Assembly: GCF_001625305.1 (NCBI RefSeq)
Contig: NW_017804098.1
Location: 255,443 to 319,442 of the forward strand
Length of the DNA: 64,000 nt
DNA from: Branchiostoma belcheri
Lineage: Eukaryota; Chordata; Leptocardii; Amphioxiformes; Branchiostomatidae
Direction of reading: 5' to 3'
Every line of letters begins with the position of its first letter. Positions within the stretch are counted from its first letter, which is position 1. A program made the position numbers and the translations under genes. Below are positions 11,008 through 25,035 of the stretch, one piece after another. The notes below the pieces were generated by a model that had not been told where the DNA came from, searched no databases, and worked only from the letters and a program-made list of their open reading frames with translations.

Positions 11008-14000
11008 TGAGCCCTCCTCCGTTTTCCCCCAGCACAACAAAACCTTAATCCACCCAGACAACGCTTTGTTTGGACCGTAAATAAGAGTACACAATTGCTG
11101 CCTTGTTTGTGACGCTGCCGCATGTGTTTGGTGGTGTTGAGGACCGGGGAAGATGACGTGCGTGTAGGCGGTGCGACATTACCTCCTCCCCGAGCCCAGC
11201 TCGACAGGTGACCGGGGAGACGTAATGAGACTCAGATGCACCTGATCTGCCCTTGTTGTGAACTCCATCAACTGGAAAAGACGCAGCGCTAATTTGGGAA
11301 AGGCGCAAATCCCCCAGCCTTGTGTTTGAAGCTTCTATAAGGATGACTTTGTCTTTGAACTTGGTCTGTCGTGCGAACATGTTGTGTAGACCAGACCCTG
11401 CTGGTGAGGCAGTGAGAGAGCAGGCAAGGGGCAGAGAAAGTCACGAGAAACTAGAGATACTTGGCAATGATGACTAAACAGTTAGCCTTACATACAAAAC
11501 TTCCGGCCTTTCTATGGTGGTATAAATCACATGCCAGGTGTGGAGGATAATAGGTCTGTAGTGGTCTGGGGAGGGGGAGCCGACAGTTTTATCGGACACG
11601 GGCCATGACACGCCAAAGTCACGGGTAAATGATTACCTTGCACTTCTGGTGACCACTAATGCGTCCAGGCGTCGGGCGTCCATGAAGAGACTCACTAATG
11701 AAAGAAGGGTGCCAAAAGGGCAAATCTAATTATGTTGTAATGATTGTGAGAGTAACGTCTCACTGCCCGTTAGTGCCGCACCACGCTGAGGGGCTAGGAT
11801 AGGCTGGGTGGGACTGTTATGTTGGGAAATTGGCACAAGCATGTGATGTTTTGCTTCATGAAGTTCATTTCATATTTTGAAAATATTAGTTAATGATTTT
11901 TTGACGCGTAAACGTGTTTGAAGCGTACTCAAGCTATTAAAAGAATTATGACATACATGATTGTTTATGCAACTTTATGTTATAACGTTAGGTTAAAGAA
12001 GCAAACAGTATGAATATTTAAGAACCATGAACCGCGTATCATCCAAAAAGCTGTAGTCGTGATGCTGATACACTTTGGGAATATAAAAGTTTGTCAGTAC
12101 ATGAGTTATTGTGTAGATATATGGGAAGAGGAAGTTTTAACGAAGATGTTATATACAGGTGTATCATTTGAACAGATGTTGAGTTAGATGGCTTTACAGA
12201 CCGCAGTGCGCAAATAAAGTCTAAGGGCGCCGATAAACTTTTCCACAACAGAATCGCCCATATTCACTATTATTATTGGTTTCAACTGTAGGTTGCCATA
12301 GCAACACGCTGGTCCAAATGCCGTCACGTTATCATCTGCTTCTGTTTTTCTGCAATTGCTGGAAAAGCGCAGAAGGAATCCACGATATCCTTGAGACTAT
12401 AGCTGCGTCCCCGACCTACCGTGACCACCCACTTACACTATATATATACACAACAATGTTCAGACGTCGCGCCGTGTATATCTGATGTTCTCTCTGTTCC
12501 TCCAAGAAGTCTGAGACGTTTTTAGATCAGTGATCCGTGATGACGGCGCATCGGAAGATCAAAGATGCAGCACACATAGTTTACGAGTATGGCACAGACC
12601 ATCTGAGGTTCATGTTACCTGTGTAAGTGGACACTAGCCGTGTCGTCTGACCGACGTTTAGCTTTTACTTAGTTGTCACCAAGGAACAGCAACGACATAA
12701 AAGACGAAAAGCAGAAGTTGTAGGTTTATGCCATCCACCATGCCTTGGGCAATTCTGTGGAACGTTTTGAGGTAGAAGTCCAACCCTACAATAATAAGGT
12801 GAAGAAAATGATATGTTTAGACGATTTATGGTCTAGTGATGCTCTCTTCTTTGTATCGAAGACAATGGAACGCCTTAATTATGACTTACGACACATGCCT
12901 ATCCTGGCAGACAGCCGCCAGAGGGCCTGTAATTTGGGTGAAACTTGATCCGCGACTCAAGTACAAATCACTCCGCCAGGCAGCCACTGTCTTTACGTCT
13001 ACGGCCTTGGTAAGCTGAATGCATGACGATTCCGACCGATTTGCAGCAATTTGTGTTGTTAAATGCATCTTTCATATCTAGAGCGGAGCGTCGTATATCC
13101 TGATGTCAAGAAGAAGCAGATGTTATTTTGTTGTTCTATGGTACAAAACTACAATGAATGCTAGCAACTGTTTTTGGCCATGTGCAGCCACTAAAACGTT
13201 TAACACATGAAATCATGTGTTGGCTAAACTTAGAACTTGTGTCAGGTTTGGATTTGTTAGTGCCTGCCGCTGTAGTTCACTTAATACCACAGTCTCGACC
13301 TCTGACACGTCTCGAGTTGAACAAACAACGATATACAATATCCCTTGTTTTGACAGGACTCGGTCATAGGACTCTTACAGCCGTAAATTTGACAGAATTG
13401 CTTTAAGCGCTCAAAAGGCAATAACACGGTTAGACGAAAAGGCGCTGATGACATAATGCTATCTGAAGGCAAATCTCGCTGATATCATTTCCACAATCTG
13501 GTTGAAGAAGGTCGTTCTCTCCACCCCTCCTAGCAAAATTCCTGGCGCAACCTTTCAACGTTAATCCTTCCATTTATCAGAGAAGGTGCGGTGAATACCA
13601 TACAGGTGCGGCAGTAATAACACAGGTACCACTGCCGCTGGGTGTCTTCTCTCACCGTAACACGAGCCCCTCTGTAATAAATGGCGACAATCGAAACAAA
13701 AGACGTTCGGCCTTGGCTAACGAGCCAGGCAAGGCCGACGAGTCGGCGAGCTAACCTCCCCGTAAATAAGGTGTGGCAGCCCGTCAGATCTGATTTGAGC
13801 CGCCTTTGCTCTTGATTGTAAGCACGAGACAAACGTCATTTCCAATGAGCTGTGCTGGATCTGTGCCATAACCGTTCTGCCAGGACCGACATGTAAAATC
13901 CCTTGGTCAAAACTCGGAAGTTGGCTGATTGAAAAGTTCCTATTTTTCGTATATTGTCCAAGATTTGGGGAAAATACAGTCCTTTCCAATTTCCGCATTA

Positions 14001-16617
14001 TTGCATGATCTGAGCATTCCACAGATACACCACACCAACTGTTTTCTTACCGCCAAGTTTTGTAACCCATAGATAGAGAACAGGCCTTCCGTATGCATTC
14101 AACAGACGACAAATTGAGTGTCGACGCTCCACCTGTTATCAGGTGATGTACCTGTTTGAAAACTCACAACCCAATTTGATAACGCATTAGTCATGATAGA
14201 CGTAACTTTTGTCATGTTTCAGTGTAGGGATCACTCTCTGGTTTGCGGCGTAGCCTCAGGACACTTCCAGTGCGCCCTTTGCTGTTCTTCCACGTTTTGG
14301 GCAGGACCAAGGCCATCTCTGCAGCCGAGCCTGTGCACAACTCGCGGTAAGTTACTGATGATTACTAGACGTTATGTCAGCCGGCGGAAGCAGCACTTCG
14401 CAGCCGTTTGCTTTCTCAAAGGGAGAAAATTACCCACGCCTGCCCTAGCCGCAGGCACCGCGCTGACCGCAGAAAGACCTCCTCACGAGGTAACCCAAAC
14501 CAGAAGTTCAAAGCTGCCATGCATGGAACTGTTACACGGACGGGATAGCTTCCTTTCATGTGTCTTGTTCTACATGACATTCTACTGCCATATCGCTTTA
14601 GCAAGAAACTTGACATGGACAATTAAGTAACCTGTCGTGGGTAACTTGACACATCCCTTTTCTGTCTTCCTCCAATTGTCTGAGTCTCAGTAACGTCGAA
14701 AAGTTGAAAAAGCTCACAAAAGAACAAGAAAACAGCTAAAACAAATTTTGTTTCTCTTGTCTAGTTTTCTTTTTTTTTGTTACACTCCAACTAAAATGGG
14801 TATCTTAAAACCAGGCTGACTGGAACAGTGCTTCTGAAAGGACGTCTTGTAACGTCGTGGGATTTACTTCGGAATTCCTTAAAAGATAGGTTGTACATGT
14901 GGATCGCATAACATTTACATTTACTTGCACCTGCACTCCAAGCAGATGTATGCCCTGGCTAATTTTTTCCTTTTTTTCTTTTGTATGCTTTTTTTTTCTG
15001 TTCAACTCACCAACAAGATTTGAAGCACCGTGAGCGTCACGGACGGTCTTTGAGAGAAGCGCCTCCATGCGACTGAAGGTTCTATTGCCCACTTCCGCCG
15101 TTTGGCCAAGAAACGTCTTTCCATCTTGTCAATCTTCGGTGCTTTTACTTTGCTAATGGCCCTGAAGTCGATGTAAAACAAGGCGACAACTGTTAGTGAG
15201 CATTTGGTTGAAAGAAAGGAGCGAGACTTTGTTATGGTGCTCTTGACGTTTACGGAAGTATCAAGATCGCGAAACCGGGTTAATCTTTCCCGCCTTTATT
15301 GTACTGGCCGGACGCAACAGCGTTGCCCTTGGCAACGCACCGAGTGACGTTTGTGTAAGAAAAGTCACCGGTCCGTTTGGTGCCAAGTGTGTTTACACAA
15401 AACGTACGAAAGGAAATGGGAATTTCATAATGACCCAGATTAACATCAACTGCCACAAGGCTTCCTCCCGCCGTCCAAGGTAAAACTAAGAAGAGGATGA
15501 CACCACTAGAACTCAGGGCTGGGGTCGACACGGTTTACAGGAGGCAGTTTTGTCCACACAGACACCAATCTGTGGTCCGTCTGACCTGTGGGAATGGACT
15601 ACAGTCCCCAGGTCAGCAGGAACCACGGTCCGCACACACATCAAGTGCAGTCTATATATAGTCTGTTTAAAGTGCTGGGAATGTTGTGCTTGTCAGAACA
15701 CATACAATCAATGGCTGCATGGGGTAGTTCCTGTTATTTCAACTGTAAAATGCACCTTTGAATCTCTAACCCCGGTGGAAAAAATAGCAGGAATGTCGGA
15801 TTGGTTACAAAGCACCTGCAGGTCATACAGGCTGCAGGGTATAGTCTTGTAATAGTGAAGCCAAGTCTAGAGAACTGCGTTGATTTCACTCTACACAAGG
15901 TTCTAAAGGAGACATGTAAGAAATGAATTTGCAATACTGATATTCATGACGTAATAAAAGTCTGAAAAGTAGGGACACATCTTGACTATCATCTGTAACA
16001 CCTGTCTGATAGGCGACCAACTACTTGACAGAAACGAAATTTCACACATATATTACTTTTACGTTTTGCGTGTTCATTTATAAACCATACGTTTGCATCG
16101 TGCATCATAAAATCAATTGTCACACAAATCCAATTTTGATATTGCTCAATGGTTGCCGCCTGGTGGAGGGGCTGCCTTTAATGAGGAGTGAAGTCAATCA
16201 ATGTTCAGGAGGCATCCGCGATTTTACTAATTAGTGACTTGTAAATTGTCTTTGTAACACCATTCCCAGGGGTGTAACATTAACTTGTTTGTCGTGTATT
16301 GTTTGTTTATCTGTATTTTTCTCTGTTTGTTTGCTTGGCCACCGTGACTATCTATCATATCAGGCGTTAGTAGTGTCTGCCTTACGTCACAGGGATATTT
16401 ATTTGTGGCGGGAAATGAGGATTTTATCTGTGGTCCAAGTTTACGATAAGGATCCATCATGTGTCTAGACCGTCCCTGGCCCTGTTGGACCGTTAGCCGG
16501 GAACAGACACCAGGAGAGCGTGTGTACGACCTGGCAGATATCCAGGACGGCCAGAGGATGTTTTTGCAGTCACGCTGGCGCGTCAGCAGCATACTACTGT
16601 GCAAGTGCACTTACCAC
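11008..16617. other. Non-coding upstream DNA
   Basis: No known exon. An exon-like block with an acceptor-like cag near 14222 and a gtaagt donor at about 14346 lies inside an unrecognised open frame at 14193-14630. The encoded sequence has no recognisable domain. The other open frames (13717-14022, 15280-15531, 16227-16610, all - strand) are not recognised. Confidence 0.5.
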
Positions 16618-16774
16618 TAGCCTCGGTACCAGGCGTTTCGGGCCTATTAGCTCCAGTCTGCACTGACATATATCGTTACTTTAACAACAGCTATCAAAAC
16701 ACAATAGCAATGTGAAATACCTGGTAGTACTCAATCTGCGAAAATACCCACCAGGGAGCCTGGTATGGAGGCTA
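16618..16774. mobile_element. MITE with TAGCCTC termini, diverged copy
   Basis: About 157 bp bounded by imperfect inverted repeats: TAGCCTCGGTACCAGGC at the left and the reverse complement of TAGCCTCCATACCAGGC at the right. It shares these termini with the better preserved element 40 bp downstream. There is no ORF. I see no clear target-site duplication. Confidence 0.65.
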
Positions 16775-16812
16775 CATCACTACCCTGTTTTGCACTAGAA
16801 GATCAACTTTCT

Positions 16813-16976
16813 CTAGCCTCTACCAGGCACCGCGGATCGCTGGAAAAATAGTTTGCGACCCACGGAGGTCGCAAATTGGAGCTTCTATGGCCCTGGATCT
16901 TCTCTGGTATACTATCCCTTTATTTCGGCCAATTTCTACTATTTTTCCAGCGATCCGCGGAGCCTGGTAGAGGCTA
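16813..16976. mobile_element. hAT-like MITE with 38-bp terminal inverted repeats
   Basis: The arms at 16814-16851 and 16939-16976 are complementary over 38 positions with one mismatch. The element is flanked by an 8-bp direct repeat aactttct (16805-16812 and 16977-16984), the target duplication length usual for hAT elements. A second hairpin lies inside it (tttgcgacc at 16852-16860 against ggtcgcaaa at 16866-16874). It has no coding capacity. MITEs are known to be common in amphioxus. The superfamily call rests on the duplication length. Confidence 0.85.
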
Positions 16977-16984
16977 AACTTTCT

Positions 16985-19962
16985 ACACGTTCAGCGGTTT
17001 CTTTTCTACTAGGCTCGGGTTTGCTAGTTACATGTTTTCACACAGGCTGAAAATATTTGACAGATCGCTCAACCAAATTTTATAGACAAATATTTATTTA
17101 TACACACTGTATAACTTTTTAGCGTTTTGCATGTTTCGTTGTCCTTTAAAAAACCTTTGCACCATGCATCATATCAAGTACCTATATGTTTGGATGAGTT
17201 ATGTGCTAGTTAGTATGTTAGTTAGTTAGCTACCTAGATAGTTGTTTGGGTGGTTTGTCCTTGGCGTATTTGAAAGAAAGGTAAAAAAATAATATTCAGA
17301 AAGCTTTCAACTGTTGCAAATGCAAAATACATCAATCCACAGCAGTACCAATACACAGTACTCCCTGAGCGAAAAATACACATATTTGTCATACCAAACG
17401 TCCTAATTACCTGCCATGGATATGCTGTTTAACCTTGCTTATAAACTTCCCAAGCTACTTCCCGTGGAAGTGGCTTCTGACTAATTAAGACGTAAGGACA
17501 GACTGTCTTCCGAGAAATTTCTGCCGTCCAAAATTCTCCACATTGTTATTAGCGCGGTCATATAATCACGTCTCCCCGGCGTCTGTAACAGTACACTCGG
17601 CTAAGTGGCCTCACAGGAGACACGAATCAACTTCCAAAAACATTTCGGGATGAGGGATGGGTTTCTGCTGGGGTCTGGTAAAGCATGGAGACAGTTATAC
17701 AAATGTGAATAGCAACCTACAGAACATGATACTGAAAGATACGTGTGTACATCGCTACTTCTATAGCTACTTACTAATAGGTACAAATTAGTAAAGCAAT
17801 GAATTTATCAATTATCACTCTGATTGCATATTGCCAAACTTCCACATTCAACCGGTATGTTATGATGCATGACGTCCAATGATACGATGAATCGATGATG
17901 CACCAAACCAATGACAGCACGAACTACGATTTTATGTCGGCAAGATCAAGGAGGTTTAATCAGATTGAAGCTCTTTGGTAAGATCTAAACTGTTACTACT
18001 GAAATTGATTCTATAGGAGCATGAAGGTATAGATAGGATAAGTCTAATTGAGCGGGCCCCGGAAAACCGACAAATCAAAGAAGATTAAGTCAGATCAGGA
18101 TTAAATCCGCCAACTCCAGCGGTAAACGCGGAGGTTCCGTAATTGCCGTCCGATCGCGTCTCGGATCTGAGAAGCGCTGCCACGGGCTGGACCACCAACC
18201 GAGGTCTCCTGGGGGTTGGGCGCCCTTGCCGCCGGTAACGTGCGACATGTAGTAGTCTCCCTTGTAGTAGAGTTCATTGACACCGGGCGCGTTGTCACAG
18301 GAAGGGGGTGTTTACAGTCATATTTCCTACATCTCCTAGAGACCCGAAGGTTTGGATCAGAGGTAAGTGATATATTCCGATGTCTTCTGTGCATGGATGG
18401 CGGTTAGAAAGTCTGGTACCGATATGGATCCCCCAAGAACATGGACTTGTGTTCACAAGTTCACAGTCAAAGTCGTCTCTACACGCCTCACACTATGAAG
18501 TCGTCTCCGTACGCCTTAGCTCACACAATGAAGTGTCGGTCTAACAGCTCCTTGGTCTAGGGTACGACCGTTTCTGACGTCGTTTCTGACAAGAGTTGAA
18601 AGTCCAGTTTCCAGAAATTCTATTGACAATAAGTGAATAACATTTATTAGTCGGTTTTCGGGCACCTTTTATTCTGTTTTTCATTTAATCATCTAAATAA
18701 CGTAGTACAGTTGCTCTCGCCTATTTTAGGGGGGGGGGGCGCGATGGGTCTGTGTATGGACACTTGAGCATCCCAATAGCGTCCCAACTGTACTGTAATG
18801 ATACCCTTGTAACGTGAAGCCGGGTCTGCCAGGGGCGGCACGAAAATCCTGCTATCACAGACAAGATCAGATCTGCCCACAGCATCTGGGACAGAACCAA
18901 GGTCACGGTGGTCGATAAAGGATTATCTTGCAGGGCAGTTTTAATTGGAGACCGTGAGTCAGGCAGTCTGAGCATGGGACTAATCCTAGTGTAGCCTCAA
19001 CTTCCTGGGGGCACCGCAACAGTACAACAAATAGTAGCTGCTAATCTGGCCTGGAGAACTAGGCTAGTCTATGAAGAGGAATTCACATACCACAAGTGAG
19101 CACGTAGACTTCTTGGAAGTGATGGTCGGCAAACTTGTAACATGTAATCACCCCCGAACTCTAGCTGCAAGTTGTAACAAGCTAGGTGGGAATGGATCGA
19201 TTCTGCATAGTGTGACACATTTTGCCTGATTTTTGGGGGTACCTTTTTGTATTAAATACCAGGGCATTTTGTGTTGATTTACATATCCTATCCATCTAGC
19301 TATTAGTATTAAACTAACTAATTGTGAAGTCCTTATAGTGTGCACTTCAGTATTCTAGCCTCTTGTAACTGTTTAGGAATGATAAAAAAGGCTTTTCGTC
19401 CTTGTCTTCTTATACTGGCCTGGGTGCCAAACCCATAGCACACTGGACACAAAGTATCTCAGTCAACATTCAAAGGTGTAAGACAAAGCAGTCAGTGGGA
19501 TGTTTTAGTACGTTCCCAATCTATTGTCGTCAGCATTTGCTGGCAGGTTTCAGAAGATCAGATAGGAGTCGCTTTTGTCAGACCTCCTCGAATCTTCCCG
19601 AGATAAAGCTGCAGGGTGAGATAAGCCTCCAGTGTGCGGATATGTACCAGTTGTGTGAGTGGTGAGATAAAGACATCATCGCCAGCCTGTTTCCGCCAGA
19701 TCGCGTGCATTTGAGGAAGTAACGAAATGGCAGAGGGTCAACAAATGCTATAAAAAGTGCTGACAGGTTTTGGCACTCCCGCCTTCACGCCTCGCCATCC
19801 TTCTTTCGATGCCAAGAGTTTGATACATCTGTCTATCAGACTCTGTTGCAGCAAGGAAGTGTCAATCAGATTGAACCTCGACCTCCCTGGTTGGATTGAC
19901 TGAAAATCTTATAGAAATATGCACTGTAGCGCTTTTAATAAACGTGCGCTCTCTCTACCTTC
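16985..19962. other. Non-coding upstream DNA
   Basis: No exon recognised. A run of 11 G lies at 18729-18739. A CpG-rich patch lies around 18110-18300. The small open frames on both strands look accidental. Confidence 0.55.
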
Positions 19963-20317
19963 CAGCCTCTACCATCAGGCCCCCCGGATTGCTGGAAAAA
20001 TCCTGAGACATTGACCAAATAGACGGAATGATAGACCTATGCCAGAAAATAGTACAACTTAAAGTTCAAACCTAGGGAATTGTACTCCTCTGCTCGGCTA
20101 ACTCCTCAAGCATACTAGTATTCATTCAGTCTCTTTGACGAATTTCTTATATTTTTCTAGCCTCTATCGCTCGGGAGCGGCAAACTGTTTCCAGTCGACC
20201 AAACTCCGTTGGCATGCTAGCTCTCTACTGGGCCGATTGCTACTCTTTCTAGCCGCCTCCCGAAGCCTGGTAAAGGCTAATATTTTTCAGCAACTTTTAG
20301 GAGCTTGGTAGAGGCTA
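19963..20317. mobile_element. Older TAGCCTC-family MITE interrupted by a second copy
   Basis: The left end, cagcctctaccatcaggc followed by a diverged ggattgctggaaaaat, matches the inner arm of the 16813 element. The right end gagcttggtagaggcta (20301-20317) is the inverted counterpart. The element is decayed and carries a younger relative at 20158-20279. No ORF. Confidence 0.65.
20158..20279. mobile_element. Nested TAGCCTC-family MITE with target duplication
   Basis: Starts TAGCCTCTATC and ends GGTAAAGGCTA, with imperfect inverted arms. It is flanked by a perfect direct repeat atatttttc at 20149-20157 and 20280-20288, so it inserted here as a discrete element, inside the older relative at 19963-20317. 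It is 122 bp long and non-coding. The 8-9 bp duplication again fits hAT-type transposition. Confidence 0.75.
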
Positions 20318-23300
20318 CCTACCTCCTTACTCCAACCAAGGACATTATTTCTTGCTCCAACCAAACTCCTCTGTATTCTCCAAGCAGATGTAGGGTCCGA
20401 CTCAGTGTTATACGCGGGTTTGCACGTCTCACTAGTGATCCGCGTTTTAGCTCTTCTCCTATTCTGTTCTTTCCTTCTTTTATTTGCAATGGTATTCCGT
20501 TTACAAAAAGTTCAATAGTACTGTGGTTGTTCAACAATGTCAGGAATTGGGAGAATTAAACTCAAAGTTGATCAGTGGGAAAGCAAGAAATTTGGGATAA
20601 AGGAAAAGAAAAATTACGAGGTTCACAAAAAATTAACTTCACAAACCCCAAAAAGATATACCAAAAGACATCCTCTACGGAATTGTCAGTGAATGTCATG
20701 CTGTAATAGCAAATTAGTATTCACATTCTTGTGGAATTGTTCCACATCTAGGTGACATATGATCCCATGCGGGGAATATGACAGGATCGACCAAGGAGAC
20801 AGACATTCATAAACACCACATCGCGAATTTTACAGTCATTTATCGAGTACAGAAACAAAGGTAGAAAAGGTAGGGGGTGGGAAAGCGGGATACGTGGTTA
20901 TTTTTGTCGCTGGCACAGTGCCCACCGGGCGTAGGCTCCTGTAGATAAGGATCAGACTGTAGCGCCCCTCGCATGACACTCGTGTATTAGGGCCATAATG
21001 TTATCTGCAGATCTACCGTAATTCGTCGTGCGTCACGAACATGTCGTAAAACTGAAGGTGTCAAATATTTCTCGCGCGTTTCTGTCATGAGACTTCTGTA
21101 GACACAACATGTCCATATGCGCCGTGTTGTGCCCGGACTTTTCACCCCGTGAGCCCCCTTGCGTTTTCGCGTAGGCGGAGGAAGTCCAGACAATGTGAAG
21201 TGAGGTCATTCCAAAACACAGACTAACAAAACACCGCCAGGTGGCGATTCCTCACAAAACGTGAAGGGGAGCAAGTATTTTTGTCACCAACTTCTGCAAT
21301 TTCGAGTCCTCCCACGCACTATTAGAACGGTCACTTCAGGAACATATCATCTTGTAATTTGTCAAGGGTAAGCGTGGGCCGCAATCAGTGCAAGGTATCT
21401 AGTGTCCGACATATATATATAACACAAAACTGAGTGCTTTTTGCGATGATAAACATTGTGCATCACAGAAAAGGTATGATTCTCAGAAGTTACACACATC
21501 ACATCGCCGTGAGTTGGCACCTCTGTTTGGAAAACTTTATCAGAACGCCAATTGTTTCTGATTACAGATATGAAGTCTGAGGGAAACAGTTTGTAGTAAA
21601 TGTTGTCATTTTCCAGACACCACGTGGCCGTAGTAATGTTTTCTCTCTCGGCCCCCGGACTGGTCGGTCGGCTGAGTACGTTGGCGGGAAAAGTAGAACC
21701 CAGACAACGTATGAGGTCATCACAAAACATCAGACAGCAAGACAAGAATACCAAGAGGGCACGAACCCGGCATCCGACATGGTGTCATGCCATTCATTCA
21801 TATGGTTCATTCAATTGTGGCTAACCGGTTTCCTGGATGTTTGTCAGACGGCGGGGCATGCGTGCTCCGCCAGCCGGGTATTTAAATTTCGGGTCCCCGC
21901 CGTGTGTTTAGGCCAGGGCGGGCCCACGCGGCCACGCAATGTCTAAGTATTTTGCAAATGAAGTACGCTCGGTGGTCAGCATACAACTCTGTTTACGGAA
22001 AACCAGACGGAGTTCGCGACAGGTCAGACTTAGGCGAGGATTGATAAGTATCTCTGGGCATATCCGTAAGCCTTCGTCTGGTTTTATGTCTGACTTGTAC
22101 AGTACAGTATTAGTAAAGGGACGCTTGGGCCATAGCGTGTGACCACTAGTGCCGTCTGACAGCACCGGCCAGCGAACGTGCATTCACATCAGAATGGCAC
22201 CAGTTCCAGGAGAAGTAACCACATTCAACCTACATACAGAGCGTTCAAATGTTCTTTGGCAACGTACTAGGGTGTCTAACGCGTCAAGCGGGGATGTCAA
22301 AGGTCACAAACACATGGCAGGGTGCCACTGTTTAAAGGGCGATTACCGACGCATAAAAACATCCAGACATGAGTCTGGGATACTTGAATTTTGGCGCCTA
22401 GCACTTCGGTCATAAGCACATCTTCACCAATAAAACTGGAATTAGGCAGGCGCCACCTCAAACTTTATATCTTCTGAAATAAAGCTGTTTTGTTGCTTTT
22501 GTCGCGAGATTTACAGCGTGTAAAATGTGTGAAAGCTTTTCCTAGAATAATGACAGACAGAAGAATACATTGAATGATTGATACATTGTTCATTTCGTCC
22601 AATTTGAATAACGTGGTGGAATATGAGATAAAATGATGATACGGGGTGCGCAGCGTGGTACACAAGTGACGTAGTGTGATCTCCAAGCAGATATTTGGAG
22701 GGACATTGCAAACTCCAATCATCTGCTTGTAGATTAGCGTAATGTGTTGCCATATGTCACAATCAAAGGCTTCACAGGTGTTGACTCCAGTGGGGCCGTG
22801 GCTCACAGTAGTAGTATCATGTTTCATTCAACCTTCTGGCACGAATTTACACTAAACATCTGCCCTGGATCTAGCTGGGGCGATGTTCATTAAGGTTCTC
22901 ATGTTTTACTGTGTAGTTAACATTTGACACAGATGGTCGGAACCTGCCTTGTGAAATCACGAATTAGATATACAACATACTGAAATTCTATGTTGAAAAA
23001 GATGCAGTATGTAATGTGCTCAAACAAGTCCAATATCATGATATTGTTTGATAGCATTGCACTATTGAAAAGTCACAGCTTCTGGTGATGACAATCGATG
23101 GCTTGATTCCCAGTACGGCGGGAAATGTGTCAAAATATTTGGAAGTCAGTCACGCCATGTTGGGGTCCGAGTAGATTTTCCCTAGAATTTCCCACGTACA
23201 GAATGCGGACCAGCGGACTGAGTCACGAACCCGAGCCGCGATGACGTCAACAGCAACACCAGGGACCTAGATTTCAAAACATGACGTCAAAATGGCTTAC

Positions 23301-24780
23301 ATTGGTGCTATTTTTGGCCAGATCCCATAGCTTATATCGTTTTTACTATTTCCTTACCTAATTCTGTTCCAAGTAAAATCAGAACATGTGAAACGTGCCG
23401 GCTTTCAAGATGACGTCAGGATTGTTATCATAACAGTTAACTTCAGACTACATTGCAGACCATTTGCAGTACATAAGTATATACTTAGTAGGCCATTGGA
23501 ATGAAGACACATAAGCAAGTCTGTGCATAAGATTAGTTATAGTTTTGCCACTAGGCGTTGCTATGGTAACCAATGGTGCTAATTGCCCAGTGTCGGGTGA
23601 CTTTTTCTCATCAATGACACATACCCAGAGCCTCTTCTATTCCCTATCACACTTCCTCCTCCTATAAACAAAACTTTTCATGTGTGTTCTGCAAGAATTG
23701 GCGCTACTGCCGATATGTGTAACTCATCGCACTGGAACTAAGCGCCAATTGTGTCGAACAGCGAGTTGTGTAAATAGCGTGAGTCATGTTTGTTTGGCGA
23801 GTCGCTGGCGTGTAGAAGCGCTACATCTTGATATCTTGAGAGCTTTCTCTCTCTGGAACTGGGGTAATGAAAGGGATGAAAGTGTACTCCAGTACTGTAG
23901 CCATTTGTGGTAGTGGCACTTTGATGTCGTGTCGCAGGTAACACAAGCACCTGTTGATCGGCGGCATGCGAGGGATGGCCCGTAAGAAAAACTTCCATCC
24001 ACGTGCCGAACTTGTCAGCACTCTGTACGCAGAATAAAGGCGCTGACATAAGAGATTGATGACCAAAACGTTCGGCATGGTAAAGACACTTAAGGCGAGG
24101 TTCCGCTTTTTTGTTTTAGAGGGGACTGGGGTCAGCGTAGTTTAGCAGTTGGTGTTATTGGAAACGGAGGATCATTCATACATATTTTGGGGATAGGGTA
24201 TCCACAACGGTGAAGAGGTTCCCAAAAATAACAACAGGAAATGATCAGCAAAGTGGAGGGAATCCGATCTTCACACTTACCCGCAAATGTGCTGCTGGCG
24301 TCGTGTATTATGTTCGACTAGATATTTTTTGTGGTGCATAGAGCACCACTGGGACCTTTGACTCTGTGATTGGTCAGTTCTCATGCTCAACCGAGATTGT
24401 TCAACGCCTTTCCAGTCACAACCCCTTGCTAAAACTTTGTGAAGTGTCCACAGGCTTTGTAGGGCCCGACTGAGACCAATAATAGGTTCGTAACGACCAA
24501 CCATTGGTATGGTCCGTGGGGCCTCTAATTGTAGGTCTGGTGCCGAATGTCCACCGAGTCTTTTGTGTGGCTAATGCTGTAATGGCACCGTGCGTCTCGA
24601 ACATTTCCCGCAACACACGACCCGGTCAGCTGATTGTTTAGAGGTCAAACATAGGGTCAAAACCCTTGAACAGAGAAATATATATTTTCTTGCATGACCG
24701 AGTGGCTTTGCTGATAAAGAAGCCGTTCTGTGCGCTAGTGGCTAGCTGATTGGACGCCGCAGAGAACTTCCTCTGCTTTG
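20318..24780. other. Non-coding upstream DNA
   Basis: No known exon. A 16-bp perfect palindrome, caatatcatgatattg, lies at 23031-23046. The longer - strand open frames (21362-21754 and 22465-22827) have no recognised domain and no supporting splice signals. Confidence 0.55.
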
Positions 24781-24900
24781 GTTTATTTGATCAGCAGGCC
24801 GCCCGCCCCCTGGCCGGAAGCCCCAGGACCATAAAGCGCTAATGGTTGCCTGGTTATCTCCCTGCAGGGGCGTGTCCTATTGACGTAACAGCCAACCACC
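24781..24900 (+). promoter_or_regulatory. Candidate proximal promoter of the ERG gene
   Basis: A compact motif cluster lies about 600-700 bp before the start codon: an Sp1-like GC box at 24799-24810, a CCGGAAG ETS consensus at 24814-24820, a GATA site (ttatct) at 24854-24859 and a CRE/C-EBP-like tgacgtaa at 24881-24888. No ATG lies between about 24845 and the donor at 25036. An ETS site in its own promoter would suit autoregulation and GATA would suit a blood or vascular role, but both are inference from motifs. Confidence 0.4.
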
Positions 24901-25035
24901 AGTCCACTGAGTGGCCCTGTGTGACACACACCACACTAACGAAGGAAGCACGCGCGGGTTACGCGAAACCGACCCTAGGCAGGAAGGAAGCATACCCATA
25001 CACTACTAGCGGCCTGTACACAACACAACCCCATC
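24845..25035 (+). other. ERG: Candidate 5'UTR exon of ERG
   Basis: An ATG-free stretch ends at a full-consensus donor (atc/gtaagt, 25036-25041). It could splice to the acceptor at 25376-25377 and supply the 5' leader of the mRNA. The left end is only a guess, set by the promoter motifs. No transcript evidence is available here. Confidence 0.35.

Noticed and set aside
14193-14630. Exon-like block with cag acceptor and gtaagt donor
   Set aside because: The encoded sequence has no known domain and no partner exon is visible.
23031-23046. 16-bp perfect palindrome
   Set aside because: Isolated and AT-rich, expected by chance at this scale, with no neighbouring motif giving it meaning.
1-25000. 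Search for an ETS1/2-type neighbour gene, which lies beside ERG/FLI1 in vertebrates
   Set aside because: No PNT or ETS domain fragment found on either strand upstream. It may lie further away.
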